A stretch of 64,000 nucleotides of DNA, taken from NCBI GenBank assembly GCA_039649115.1, contig JBBWZQ010000057.1, positions 5,353 through 69,352 on the forward strand, given 5' to 3'. Source of the stretch: DATEJJ01 sp039649115. GTDB taxonomy: Bacteria; Actinomycetota; Actinomycetes; Mycobacteriales; Micromonosporaceae. Under the pieces are notes generated by a model. It was not told the origin of the DNA. It was given only the letters and a program-made list of their open reading frames with translations, and made no database searches. A program made the position numbers and the translations under genes. Below, piece by piece: positions 26,009 through 34,010 of the stretch; position 1 is the stretch's first letter, and every line of letters starts with the position of its first letter.

Positions 26009-28360
26009 CTACGGCGGGCGGCGCCCTGGTGCCACGCCGTGCCGGAGCACGCGCAGCCCGTTCCCGTCCATGGTCGCGGCGAGATCCCCGTCCAGGTCCG
26101 TACGCAGGACCAGCGCCCCGGCCCGGCGCAGCCGCTCCAGTACCGGCGGGTTGGGCAGCCCGTACGAGTTGCCCAGGCCCACCGAGACGAGCGCCACGGC
26201 CGGCCGTACCGCGTCCAGGAACGCGGGGTCCTGCTTCGCGCTGCCGTGATGCGCCAGCTTCAGCACGTCGACCCGCAGCGCCTCGGGGCCGAGCGAGGCG
26301 AGCAGGTCGGCCTGCTCCCCCACCTCCGCGTCGCCGGCCAGCAGCACCCGGCGTCCGGCGGCGCTCGCCAGCAGCACGAGGCTGTTGTTGTTCGGGTCGG
26401 AGTCGGTGCCGGACAGCCGGTGCGCCGGTCCGAGCAGCGTCAACAGGAGCGCACCGGCCCGCCAGGTCCAGCCGGGCGCCGGTACCGACACCGGGGTGCC
26501 GTGCGATGCCGCGGTCGCCAGCAGCGCGTCGTGGCCGGCGACCGGCTCGGGAAACGGAGACGTGATGACCGCCGCCACCCTGCGGCCCCGGTACACGCCG
26601 TCGACGCCGCCCACGTGGTCGGCGTGGAAGTGGGAGACGACCAGCAGGACGACCACGCGCACGCCGAGCGAGCGCAGGCAGCGGTCGGTGGCGACCGGCT
26701 CGGGACCGGCGTCCACGACGACCGCCTGATCCGCGGTCACCGGGAGCACCACGGCATCACCCTGACCGACGTCGCAGACCACGACGACGGCACGGGTGGG
26801 CGGCCAGCCCGGCGCGACCACGGCGACCGGTACCGCCCCGAGGACGGCGGCCACCGCGCAGACGGCGGCGAGCACGCGCACCACCGGCCGGCGCGCGGCG
26901 ACCAGCGCGACGGCCAGCAGCAGGGCGAGCAGCAGCGCGCCGGCGGTGCCGGCCGGCCACGGCAGCACCCCGCTCGGCGCGTGCGCCCCGTGGCCGGCCA
27001 CAAGCAGCAGCCAGCGGGCCGGCCACGAGCCGAGCCATGCGACGAAGGCGGCGGCGCCCGCGCACGGCACGGAGAGGATCGCGGCGAGTACGCCGAGCAC
27101 GGTGGCGGGAGCGACGGCCGGCTCGGCGAGCAGGTTGGCCGGTACCGCGACCATGCTGACGGTGCCGGAGAGCCCGGCGATCACCGGAGCGCACGCCACC
27201 TGCGCCGCCGCCGGCACCGCGAGCGCCTCGGCCAGCCCGGCCGGTACCCGCCGGCGGCGCAGCCCGTCCCGCCAGCCGGGCGCGAGCAGCAGCAGGCCAC
27301 CGGTGGCGGAGACGGACAGCGCGAACCCGGCGTCCCCGGCCAGCTCGGGGTCGATGAGCACGAGCAGCGCGACCGCCACCGCCAGCCCCGGCACCGCCGC
27401 TCTCGACCGGCCCAGCGCGAGCGCCAGCAGGCCGAGCGCGCCCATCGCGGCGGCGCGCAGCACGCTGGGTGTCGGCCGGGCCAGGATCACGAAGCCGGCG
27501 ATCGCCAGTGCGCAGAGCACGGCGCAGAGCCTGGGCCCGGCGCGGCACCAGCGGGCCAGCGCGAGCACCAGGCCGCCGACGATCGCGAGATTGGCCCCGC
27601 TGACCGCGACCAGGTGAGTCATGCCGGTGGCGCGGAAGTCGTCGGCGACACCCGGATCCAGCCCGCTGGTGTCGCCGTCCACGAGGCCGGGCAGCAGGCC
27701 ACGCGGGCCGGGAGGCAGTCCGGCGCACGCCTGCCGCAGTCCGGTCCGCAGGCCTCCCGCCGCCCGCTGTGCCCAGGGCGCCGCGCCGGCGTCGGGCGGG
27801 CCGGTGGCGGAGAGCACCGCGGCTCGCAGGTCACCGCCCCGGGCCGGGGCCAGCCGTCCGCTCGCCGTCACCGGGGTGCCCGGCAGCAGCGCGCGCCACG
27901 CGGGGTCGCTGGCCAGCACCAGTACCCGTGCCGGGACCCGCACCTCACTCCCACCGGCTCGCAGCGCCCGCAGCCGGACCGGTACGGCGTAGGACCGCGG
28001 GCCGCCGCCCGACCCCCGTACCGGCCGGGGATCGTCGGTGACGGTCACCTCGACCTGGACGGGCGCGTGCTGCCGGGCCAGGTCGCGCAGTGGCTGCGCG
28101 TCCCGGGCCGCCACCCGGGCAGCCGTGCTCGCCGCCCCGCAGACCACGCCCAGCAGAACGGCCACGACCAGCCAGGCCCACCGCCACGCCGGCACGTCAG
28201 CACGGTGCAGCCACCAGCCGAGCGCGGTGGCGAGCAGCGCGGCCGTCGTGGCGACCAGCGCGCAGGTACCCGTGCTCGCGTACAGCCCCGCCAGCGAGAC
28301 GAGCCAGATGGCGCCCGCGCAGCCGGCCAGCCGCAGGTCCACGACACCGCCCGGCCTCAC
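26009..28360 (-). CDS. comEC: ComEC/Rec2 DNA-uptake channel protein
   Basis: The 783-residue membrane protein has an N-terminal OB-like domain between the first helices, the competence domain with many helices (core THLVAVSGANLAIVGG), and a C-terminal metallo-beta-lactamase-like domain with SHFHADHVGG and LAHHGS, thought to degrade the non-transported strand. It forms the inner-membrane channel for transforming DNA. The GTG at 28360 overlaps the comEA stop (GTGA). The MBL histidine/aspartate motifs look intact, so it may be active. No comEB or pilus genes are in the window. Confidence 0.93.
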   Translation of the reverse strand: MRPGGVVDLRLAGCAGAIWLVSLAGLYASTGTCALVATTAALLATALGWWLHRADVPAWRWAWLVVAVLLGVVCGAASTAARVAARDAQPLRDLARQHAPVQVEVTVTDDPRPVRGSGGGPRSYAVPVRLRALRAGGSEVRVPARVLVLASDPAWRALLPGTPVTASGRLAPARGGDLRAAVLSATGPPDAGAAPWAQRAAGGLRTGLRQACAGLPPGPRGLLPGLVDGDTSGLDPGVADDFRATGMTHLVAVSGANLAIVGGLVLALARWCRAGPRLCAVLCALAIAGFVILARPTPSVLRAAAMGALGLLALALGRSRAAVPGLAVAVALLVLIDPELAGDAGFALSVSATGGLLLLAPGWRDGLRRRRVPAGLAEALAVPAAAQVACAPVIAGLSGTVSMVAVPANLLAEPAVAPATVLGVLAAILSVPCAGAAAFVAWLGSWPARWLLLVAGHGAHAPSGVLPWPAGTAGALLLALLLAVALVAARRPVVRVLAAVCAVAAVLGAVPVAVVAPGWPPTRAVVVVCDVGQGDAVVLPVTADQAVVVDAGPEPVATDRCLRSLGVRVVVLLVVSHFHADHVGGVDGVYRGRRVAAVITSPFPEPVAGHDALLATAASHGTPVSVPAPGWTWRAGALLLTLLGPAHRLSGTDSDPNNNSLVLLASAAGRRVLLAGDAEVGEQADLLASLGPEALRVDVLKLAHHGSAKQDPAFLDAVRPAVALVSVGLGNSYGLPNPPVLERLRRAGALVLRTDLDGDLAATMDGNGLRVLRHGVAPGRRPP

Positions 28361-29115
28361 ACCGCCACCCTGTCCTTGAGCTGGGCAAACTTGGCGTCGC
28401 CGATGCCTTCGACGCGACGCAGCTCGTCGACCGAGCGGAATCCGCCGTGTGCCGTGCGGTAGTCGACGATCCGCTGCGCCAGTGCGGGACCGATGCCGGG
28501 CAGCGCGTCGAGCTCGGCGAGGGTGGCGGTGTTGAGGTTGACCAGGCCGGTGCCCGCGGCCGGGTTGCCCGCGGCGCCGCCGGTACCCAGGCCGGGCGGC
28601 GGGCTCACCCCCACGACGAGCAGTTCCCCGTCGACCACGCGCCGGGCGAGGTTGACGAACGCCAGGTCGGTGCCGGGTAGTGCCCCGCCGGCCGCCTCGA
28701 TCGCGTCCTGCACCCGCGCGCCGGCCGGCAGCCGGACCAGGCCCGGATGGCGCACCCGACCGGCGACGGCCACCACGACGGAGGTCCCGGTACCCGTGCC
28801 GGTGGCCGGAGCGGCGGGCGCGACCGGCGCAGGAGCAGCGGGTACCGGCTCCGAGCGCGGCTGGGCGCGCCACGCGAGGTACCCGGCGGCGAGTACCACC
28901 AGGACGGCCACGAGGGCAAGGGCACGCACGCCGCGCCGCCCCGGATCGAAGGAGCCGAGAGCCGAGCGTCCCGCGGGTGGTCCCGCGGCAGGCTGGCTGT
29001 CGCGCAGCCCCCACTGCTCGACGTCCTCGTCGGGCAGCGGCCGGGCCTGCGGCCAGAGCTCGTGCAGGCGTTGCCGGATCTCCTCGTCGCCCTCGTCTCC
29101 CCGTCGCTCACGCAC
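28357..29115 (-). CDS. comEA: ComEA-like DNA receptor (SLBB plus helix-hairpin-helix)
   Basis: The 252-residue protein has a cytoplasmic N-terminus, one membrane helix (about 63-82), an Ala/Pro-rich linker, an SLBB domain (VAGRVRHPGLVRLPAGARV) and a C-terminal tandem helix-hairpin-helix domain (NLNTATLAELDALPGIGPALAQRI). The HhH part binds double-stranded DNA outside the membrane and hands it to ComEC. It overlaps comEC by 4 nt. The layout is the usual actinobacterial one. Confidence 0.92.
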   Translation of the reverse strand: MRERRGDEGDEEIRQRLHELWPQARPLPDEDVEQWGLRDSQPAAGPPAGRSALGSFDPGRRGVRALALVAVLVVLAAGYLAWRAQPRSEPVPAAPAPVAPAAPATGTGTGTSVVVAVAGRVRHPGLVRLPAGARVQDAIEAAGGALPGTDLAFVNLARRVVDGELLVVGVSPPPGLGTGGAAGNPAAGTGLVNLNTATLAELDALPGIGPALAQRIVDYRTAHGGFRSVDELRRVEGIGDAKFAQLKDRVAV

Positions 29116-29206
29116 GCCGTGAGGCTAGGTCGGCGACGCTCCCGCCCGGGCGACCGGTTTCATGATCTGTGGACGGCGAGGGTGGTTGTGGACGGCGGCC
29201 GGTCGC

Positions 29207-29632
29207 TCAGCAGCTGATCACGATCGTGTCGCCGGGATAGTGCTTCTCGGAGCCGTCCGGCGCGGTCACCACCAGCATCGGTACGCCCTCGGCCAGCTCC
29301 AGGTCCTGGCGCTCCACCGGCGTGGGCATCCGGGTGGTCGCCCGCTCGCCCTTGCCCAGCTTGATCACCTGCTGCTCGCCGCGCTGCCGCACGAACGTGC
29401 CGTGCCCCTGCCGCACTTCGACCAGGCCCTCGCTGCGCAGCAGGCCGACCGCCTTGCGAATCGTCTCGCGCGCCATGCCGTACTCGTCCTGGAGATCCTT
29501 TTCGGAGGGCAGGCGCTGGCCGACGGCGAGCTCGCCCGAGTTGATGCGCGCCCGCAGCAGCGCCGCCAGGCGCTTGTACCGGGCACCTTCCGGATCCGCC
29601 GTGATCATGGGGATGACTGTAGGCATGGTCAT
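29207..29632 (-). CDS. Short GntR-family transcriptional regulator
   Basis: The 141-residue protein has a GntR winged-helix domain (about residues 15-80: RLPSEKDLQDEYGMARETIRKA is the recognition region) and a C-terminal segment of only about 60 residues. This is too short for a complete UTRA ligand domain. A perfect 16-bp palindrome 18 bp upstream of its start is a likely operator for autoregulation. A second ATG two codons downstream is equally possible. The target genes beyond itself are unknown; comEA is downstream on the same strand. Confidence 0.85.
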   Translation of the reverse strand: MTMPTVIPMITADPEGARYKRLAALLRARINSGELAVGQRLPSEKDLQDEYGMARETIRKAVGLLRSEGLVEVRQGHGTFVRQRGEQQVIKLGKGERATTRMPTPVERQDLELAEGVPMLVVTAPDGSEKHYPGDTIVISC

Positions 29633-29650
29633 CCGGTCGCCGACCCGCAG

Positions 29651-29666
29651 ATACGTCTAGACGTAT
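29651..29666 (-). promoter_or_regulatory. Perfect palindrome, probable GntR operator
   Basis: ATACGTCTAGACGTAT is a perfect 16-bp inverted repeat, 18 bp upstream of the GntR start and 24 bp from the DegV stop. TACGTCTAGACGTA-type sites are bound by GntR-family proteins. It probably overlaps the regulator's promoter and would serve autorepression. Confidence 0.65.
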
Positions 29667-29690
29667 ATTCCAATTCGCTCTGAACTGGTC

Positions 29691-30563
29691 CTATCCTTCG
29701 GAGCGATGCACGACGATCGAAGTCATGCCCGGCCCGACGTGGGCGCCGACCACGGCACCGATCTCGGTCAGGTAGTGGTCCCGCAGCCGCCCGCCCAGCC
29801 GCTGCGCCAGCCGGTCGGCCAGGTCGGCGGCCCGCTCGGGAGCGGCCAGGTGGTGCACCGCGACGTCCACGACGGACTCACCGGCCGCGTCCACGGCGAG
29901 ATCGACCAGGCGGGCCAGCGCCCTGCTGGCCGTGCGCACCTTGTCCCGCACCACGATCTCGCCGCCGGCCATGTGCAGGATCGGCTTGACCGACAGCGCG
30001 GTGCCGAGCAGCGCCGAGGCCGCCCCGATGCGCCCGCCGCGGCGCAGGAACTCCAGCGTGTCCACGTAGAACAGGGTCGTGGTCCGGGCAACGGCGGCCG
30101 CTGCGGCGTCCCGTACCCGCGCGACATCACCGCAACCGGACGCGGCCGCCGCGGCCAGCGCGGGGAAGCCCAGCCCCATCCCGGTCGATCTGGCGTCCAC
30201 CACCGCGACCCGGTCCGGGAACTCGGCCGCGGCCAGCACCGCCGCGTCGTAGGTGCCGGACAGCCGCGCGGACAGGTGTACCGACACCACGCCCGGCGCG
30301 CCCCCGGCGAGCAGCCGCTCGTACACCCCGGCGAACTGCGCCGGAGCCGGCCGTGAGGTGGTCACCGCCACCCGCCGCGCCTCCAGGGCCCGGGCCACCT
30401 CCCGGGGCGAGACGTCGATCCCCTCCAGCACCTCCACCCCGTCGATGACCACGGCCAGCGGCACCACGGTCACCTTCGCCGAACGGGCGACGTCCGGTGG
30501 GAGGTAGGCCGTCGAGTCGGTGACCACGGCCACGGCGGTCGGGGGCTGGGGTGCGCCGGGCAT
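29691..30563 (-). CDS. DegV family fatty-acid-binding protein
   Basis: The 290-residue protein starts with VAVVTDSTAYLP, followed by DVSPREV, VTTSRPAPAQF and ARLSGTYDAA, the DegV fingerprint. The family (FakB in Firmicutes) binds fatty acids so that a FakA kinase can phosphorylate them; no fakA is near. YVDTLEFLRRGGRIG is another conserved motif. In M. tuberculosis the homologue lies in the same place between the comEA block and the phosphatase/rsfS genes. Confidence 0.9.
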   Translation of the reverse strand: MPGAPQPPTAVAVVTDSTAYLPPDVARSAKVTVVPLAVVIDGVEVLEGIDVSPREVARALEARRVAVTTSRPAPAQFAGVYERLLAGGAPGVVSVHLSARLSGTYDAAVLAAAEFPDRVAVVDARSTGMGLGFPALAAAAASGCGDVARVRDAAAAAVARTTTLFYVDTLEFLRRGGRIGAASALLGTALSVKPILHMAGGEIVVRDKVRTASRALARLVDLAVDAAGESVVDVAVHHLAAPERAADLADRLAQRLGGRLRDHYLTEIGAVVGAHVGPGMTSIVVHRSEG

Positions 30564-30585
30564 GCCGGCACCGTATCCGATCAGG

Positions 30586-31008
30586 TCAGCCTTGACGCGC
30601 CGACGTCACCTGGAAAATCTGGCCCTGCATGCAGTGGCTCATCATCCCGGTCACCACCCGGCCGGTGACCACGACCTGCGCGCCCGCGCGGACGACGGTG
30701 TGGTTGTCCGACATCAGCTCGTAGGTCTTGCCGCCGGAGCGCAGGATCAGGCAGCCGGGTTCGACACCCTGCTCGACCTGCCCGGTCAGGGTCAGCTCCG
30801 TGCCGCCGGAGGGCGGCCGGATGCTGGGCGGGCTGCCGGGCCCGGGCGAGCCGCTGGACGCCGGCGGAGTGGGCGAGGTCGCGGGCAAGGACGGCGAAGC
30901 GCTGCCGTCGGCGGCCGCACCCGGTCCGGTGGACCCCCTGGCGCAGCTCGCGAGTGCTCCGGCGCAGACCACCGCCAGCACGACGGTCACGAGACGACGA
31001 CTAGCCAT
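30586..31008 (-). CDS. Putative lipoprotein
   Basis: The 140-residue protein has a lipoprotein signal peptide ending in the lipobox LASC, a Pro/Ser/Gly-rich spacer to about residue 70, and a compact beta-rich C-terminal domain (TELTLTGQVEQG, then VVVTGRVVTGMMSHCMQG) with two cysteines that may pair. The repeated TG-x-V strands resemble an OB-like fold. The function is unknown. The ATG at 31008 gives a proper signal; the frame remains open upstream without one. Confidence 0.78.
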   Translation of the reverse strand: MASRRLVTVVLAVVCAGALASCARGSTGPGAAADGSASPSLPATSPTPPASSGSPGPGSPPSIRPPSGGTELTLTGQVEQGVEPGCLILRSGGKTYELMSDNHTVVRAGAQVVVTGRVVTGMMSHCMQGQIFQVTSARQG

Positions 31009-31042
31009 GTCAGTCGGACGCTCCAGCGACGAGTGCGGTTCC

Positions 31043-31642
31043 TCAACCGCGCGTGTTGTAGGACAGCAGCCGCCAGCCGGACTCCGGATCGGACCGCAGC
31101 TCGATCCAGTGGCAGTTGGCCAGCGCGCCGAGGGTACGGGTGACCGGTGCGGACCAGCCGAGCAGCGTACCCACGCCGTACTTGGCGGCCCCGCCGTGGG
31201 TGGCGACCACAACCGTACCGTCGGGAGCCCCGTCGGCCAGCTCCTGCAGCGCGGCGGCGACCCGCTTGGCCAGGTCGTCCACCTCTTCGAGGCCGCAGGC
31301 CCCGACCGGCAGCGCGGCCCGCCACCGGGCGTGCGCCTCTGGATAGCGCTCCGTCACCTCGGCCATGCTCAGGCCCTGCCACTGCCCGAAGTCCCGTTCT
31401 CGCAACCGCGGATCCAGCTGGACCGGCAGCCCGGTGAGCGTGCCGAGCGGCTCGGCCGTCTGCTGCGCGCGCAGCAGGTCGCTGGCCACGATCACGTCGG
31501 GGTGGCGGGCGGCGAGCCGGGGCGCCACCAGGGTCGCCTGCTCCCGGCCGACCGCGTCGAGCTCCACGTCGGTCTGGCCCTGTACGCGATTCTCCGAATT
31601 CCAGGCCGTGCGCCCGTGCCGCCAGATGATCAGGCGGGTCAC
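31043..31642 (-). CDS. Histidine phosphatase (phosphoglycerate mutase-like), GpgP-type position
   Basis: The 199-residue protein shows RHGRTAWN (catalytic His and Arg), a second Arg and the ERDFGQWQGL motif, and THGGAAKYG with the second catalytic His. It belongs to the histidine phosphatase branch that includes M. tuberculosis Rv2419c, a glucosyl-3-phosphoglycerate phosphatase, and it occupies the same place next to rsfS. Its ATG overlaps the rsfS stop (ATGA). The substrate is therefore suggested by synteny, not proven; other sugar phosphates are possible. Confidence 0.87.
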   Translation of the reverse strand: MTRLIIWRHGRTAWNSENRVQGQTDVELDAVGREQATLVAPRLAARHPDVIVASDLLRAQQTAEPLGTLTGLPVQLDPRLRERDFGQWQGLSMAEVTERYPEAHARWRAALPVGACGLEEVDDLAKRVAAALQELADGAPDGTVVVATHGGAAKYGVGTLLGWSAPVTRTLGALANCHWIELRSDPESGWRLLSYNTRG

Positions 31643-32034
31643 CGGGGCCCGCCGTCTGCGGGTACCAGGTCACGGTCGATGAACGGGATCGTCGGACAGT
31701 CCTTCCACAGCCGGTCCAGAGCGTAGAACTCGCGCTCCTCGGTGTGCTGTACGTGCACCACGATGTCGACGTAGTCCAGCAGGACCCACCGGCCGGCACG
31801 CTCGCCCTCGCGGCGCGCCGGCCTGGCCTTCTCCGGAAGTGCCAGCAGGCGCTCCTCGATCGCGTCCACGATCGCCTGTACCTGTCGCTCGTTCGGTGCG
31901 GACGCGACCAGGAACACGTCAGTTATCACGATCTGGTCGGCCACGTCTATCAGCATGATGTCCTGGGCCTTCTTGTCGGCTGCGGCCTGCGCGGCGGACA
32001 GCGCCAACTCCACGGCGCGCTCGGATGCGGGCAC
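31639..32034 (-). CDS. rsfS: Ribosomal silencing factor
   Basis: The 131-residue protein has the RsfS/Iojap fold: ALSAAQAAADKKAQDIMLIDVADQ, then DVFLVASA and DYVDIVVHVQHTEEREFYALDRLW. It binds ribosomal protein L14 and blocks subunit joining under starvation. The GTG at 32034 is chosen because GGAAGGAG precedes it by 6 bases. It overlaps the phosphatase by 4 nt and follows nadD, the standard order. Confidence 0.94.
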   Translation of the reverse strand: MPASERAVELALSAAQAAADKKAQDIMLIDVADQIVITDVFLVASAPNERQVQAIVDAIEERLLALPEKARPARREGERAGRWVLLDYVDIVVHVQHTEEREFYALDRLWKDCPTIPFIDRDLVPADGGPR

Positions 32035-32098
32035 CTGGCTCCTTCCTTCGCCGGATGGGTGCGCCTCCAGCCTCTCACAGTCACGCCGCCCGGCCGAC

Positions 32099-32689
32099 TC
32101 ACGACCGGTACAGGCTGCGTTTGGCGATGTACTGCACGACACCGTCGGGCACCAGGTACCAGACGGGCTGGCCGGCGGCGACCCGTGACCGGCAGTCGGT
32201 CGACGAGATCGCCATCGCCGGTACCTGTACCAGCGTGACGGTGTCCGCGGGCAGGTGCTCGTCGGAGAGCGTGAAGCCGGGCCGGGTGACGCCGATGAAG
32301 TGGGCGAGGTCGAACATCTCGTCGACGTCCTTCCAGGAGAGGATCTTCTCCAGGGCGTCCGCGCCGGTGATGAAGAACAGTTCGGCCTGCCGGTACACGC
32401 CGCGAAGGTCGCGCAGGGTATCAATGGTGTACGTCGGGCCTTTGCGGTCGATATCCACCCGACTGACCGTGAACCGCGGATTCGACGCGGTGGCGATCAC
32501 GGTCATCAGATACCGGTCCTCCGCGGCGGTCACCTTCTCGGCCACCTTCTGCCACGGCTCGCCGGTCGGTACGAACACCACCTCGTCCAGCCGGAACCTG
32601 CCGGCGACCTCGCTCGCGGCCACCAGGTGGCCGTTGTGGATCGGGTCGAACGTGCCACCCATGATGCCGACCCGCGGTCCTGACCCCAT
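32099..32689 (-). CDS. nadD: Nicotinate-nucleotide adenylyltransferase
   Basis: The 196-residue enzyme has GGTFDPIHNGHL (nucleotidyltransferase H-x-G-H motif) at residues about 11-21 and the ISSTDCRSRV motif near the C-terminus. It transfers AMP to nicotinate mononucleotide in NAD synthesis. It is separated from rsfS by 64 bases and follows a ligase gene with 7 bases between. Confidence 0.95.
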   Translation of the reverse strand: MGSGPRVGIMGGTFDPIHNGHLVAASEVAGRFRLDEVVFVPTGEPWQKVAEKVTAAEDRYLMTVIATASNPRFTVSRVDIDRKGPTYTIDTLRDLRGVYRQAELFFITGADALEKILSWKDVDEMFDLAHFIGVTRPGFTLSDEHLPADTVTLVQVPAMAISSTDCRSRVAAGQPVWYLVPDGVVQYIAKRSLYRS

Positions 32690-32696
32690 CCGATGA

Positions 32697-34010
32697 TCAT
32701 GCCAGATCGGCCAGCGGCGCCGGACCGCCCTCCCACCGGATCACCCGGCGCGCCTTGCCGACCTCCGTGCGCGGCAGGCTCCCGGGGGTCACCACGCGGA
32801 CGTCGCAGCCGATGCCGATCCGGCGGGCCAGCGCGCCGCGCAGCCGCCCGGCCAGCTCCAGACCATCCACCGTGGACGAGGACGGCTCGCAGGCGACGAC
32901 CAGCCGGGGCAGCGCCGCCCGGGCGTCCACGACGATCAGGTACTGCGGCGCGGCCTGCGGATCCGCCAGCACCACGGCCTCCACCTCGCTGGGGTACAGG
33001 TTCACGCCCCGGACCACCAGCATGTCGTCGACGCGGCCCACCACCTTGCTCATCCTGACGGAGGTGCGGCCGTCCTTCGACGGGGCCCGGTCGAGCCGCG
33101 CCAGGTCGCCGGTGCGGTAGCGCAGCAGCGGCAGCGCCTCCTTGGTCAAGGTCGTGAACGCCAGCTCGCCGAGCTGCCCGTCGGGCACCGGCCGACCGGT
33201 GAGCGGGTCCAGCGCCTCGACGTAGAAGTGGTCCTCCTGCACGTGCAGCCAGCCGGCGGAGTCGAGCGTCTCGCACGCCACCCCCGGCCCGATGATCTCC
33301 GACAGGCCGTAGATGTCCAGCGCACGGATGCCCAGCAGCAGCTCGATCTGCGCGCGCATCGGTTCGGTCCACGGCTCGGCGCCGTGCACGCCGACCCGCA
33401 GGCCCAGGCCGGACGGGTCCAGGCCGGCCGCCACCGCGGCCTCGCCGAGGTAGATGGCGTAGGACGGGGTGCAGGTGAGGACGTCGGGGTGCAGGTCCTG
33501 GATGAGCCGCAGCTGCCGTTCGGTGTTGCCGCCGGAGACGGGCACCACCGTCGCGCCCAGGGCCCGGGCGCCGTAGTGGACGCCCAGGCCGCCGGTGAAC
33601 AGGCCGTAGCCGTAGGCGTTGTGGATGACCGAGGTGGGCCCGGCGCCCGCGCCGGCCAGGCTGCGGGCCATGACGCGGGCCCACAGATCAAGATCATTCG
33701 AGGTGTACGCGACGAGCGTCGGCCGTCCGCCCGTACCCGAGCTGCCGTGCACCGACACGCACTCGGAAAGCGGCACCGCGAGCATGCCGAAGGGGTACCC
33801 GTCCCACAGGTCCGCCTTGGTCGTCACCGGCAGCGCGGGCAGGTCCGCCAGCGTCAGCTCGGCGCCGGCGGACGCCCCGGCCGCGCGCAGCCGCTCCCCC
33901 TGCACGCCGCCCGGCACCGCCAGCAGCCGGTCCACGAGCGACCGCAGCCGCACCGTCTGCAGGCGCGTACGTTCGTCGACCGGCAAGCTCTCCGCGGCAT
34001 CGAGGATCAT
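32697..34010 (-). CDS. Phenylacetate-CoA ligase-like AMP-forming enzyme
   Basis: The 437-residue adenylating enzyme follows the PaaK pattern: HGSSGTGGRPTLVAYT (A3-like P-loop), AYGYGLFTGGLGVHYGA, CTPSYAIYLGE, DIYGLSEIIGPGVACE (A5), and YRTGDLARL with a C-terminal lysine domain. It makes an aryl- or acyl-CoA by way of an acyl-AMP. No other phenylacetate genes are nearby. The ATG overlaps the pepN stop by ATGA. Substrate uncertain: phenylacetate, another aromatic acid, or a biosynthetic acid. Confidence 0.85.
   Translation of the reverse strand: MILDAAESLPVDERTRLQTVRLRSLVDRLLAVPGGVQGERLRAAGASAGAELTLADLPALPVTTKADLWDGYPFGMLAVPLSECVSVHGSSGTGGRPTLVAYTSNDLDLWARVMARSLAGAGAGPTSVIHNAYGYGLFTGGLGVHYGARALGATVVPVSGGNTERQLRLIQDLHPDVLTCTPSYAIYLGEAAVAAGLDPSGLGLRVGVHGAEPWTEPMRAQIELLLGIRALDIYGLSEIIGPGVACETLDSAGWLHVQEDHFYVEALDPLTGRPVPDGQLGELAFTTLTKEALPLLRYRTGDLARLDRAPSKDGRTSVRMSKVVGRVDDMLVVRGVNLYPSEVEAVVLADPQAAPQYLIVVDARAALPRLVVACEPSSSTVDGLELAGRLRGALARRIGIGCDVRVVTPGSLPRTEVGKARRVIRWEGGPAPLADLA

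Noticed and set aside
26039..28462. Open frame of about 800 codons on the plus strand opposite comEC
   Set aside because: It is Gln/Arg/Gly-rich low-complexity sequence from the complementary strand of comEC, without family match.
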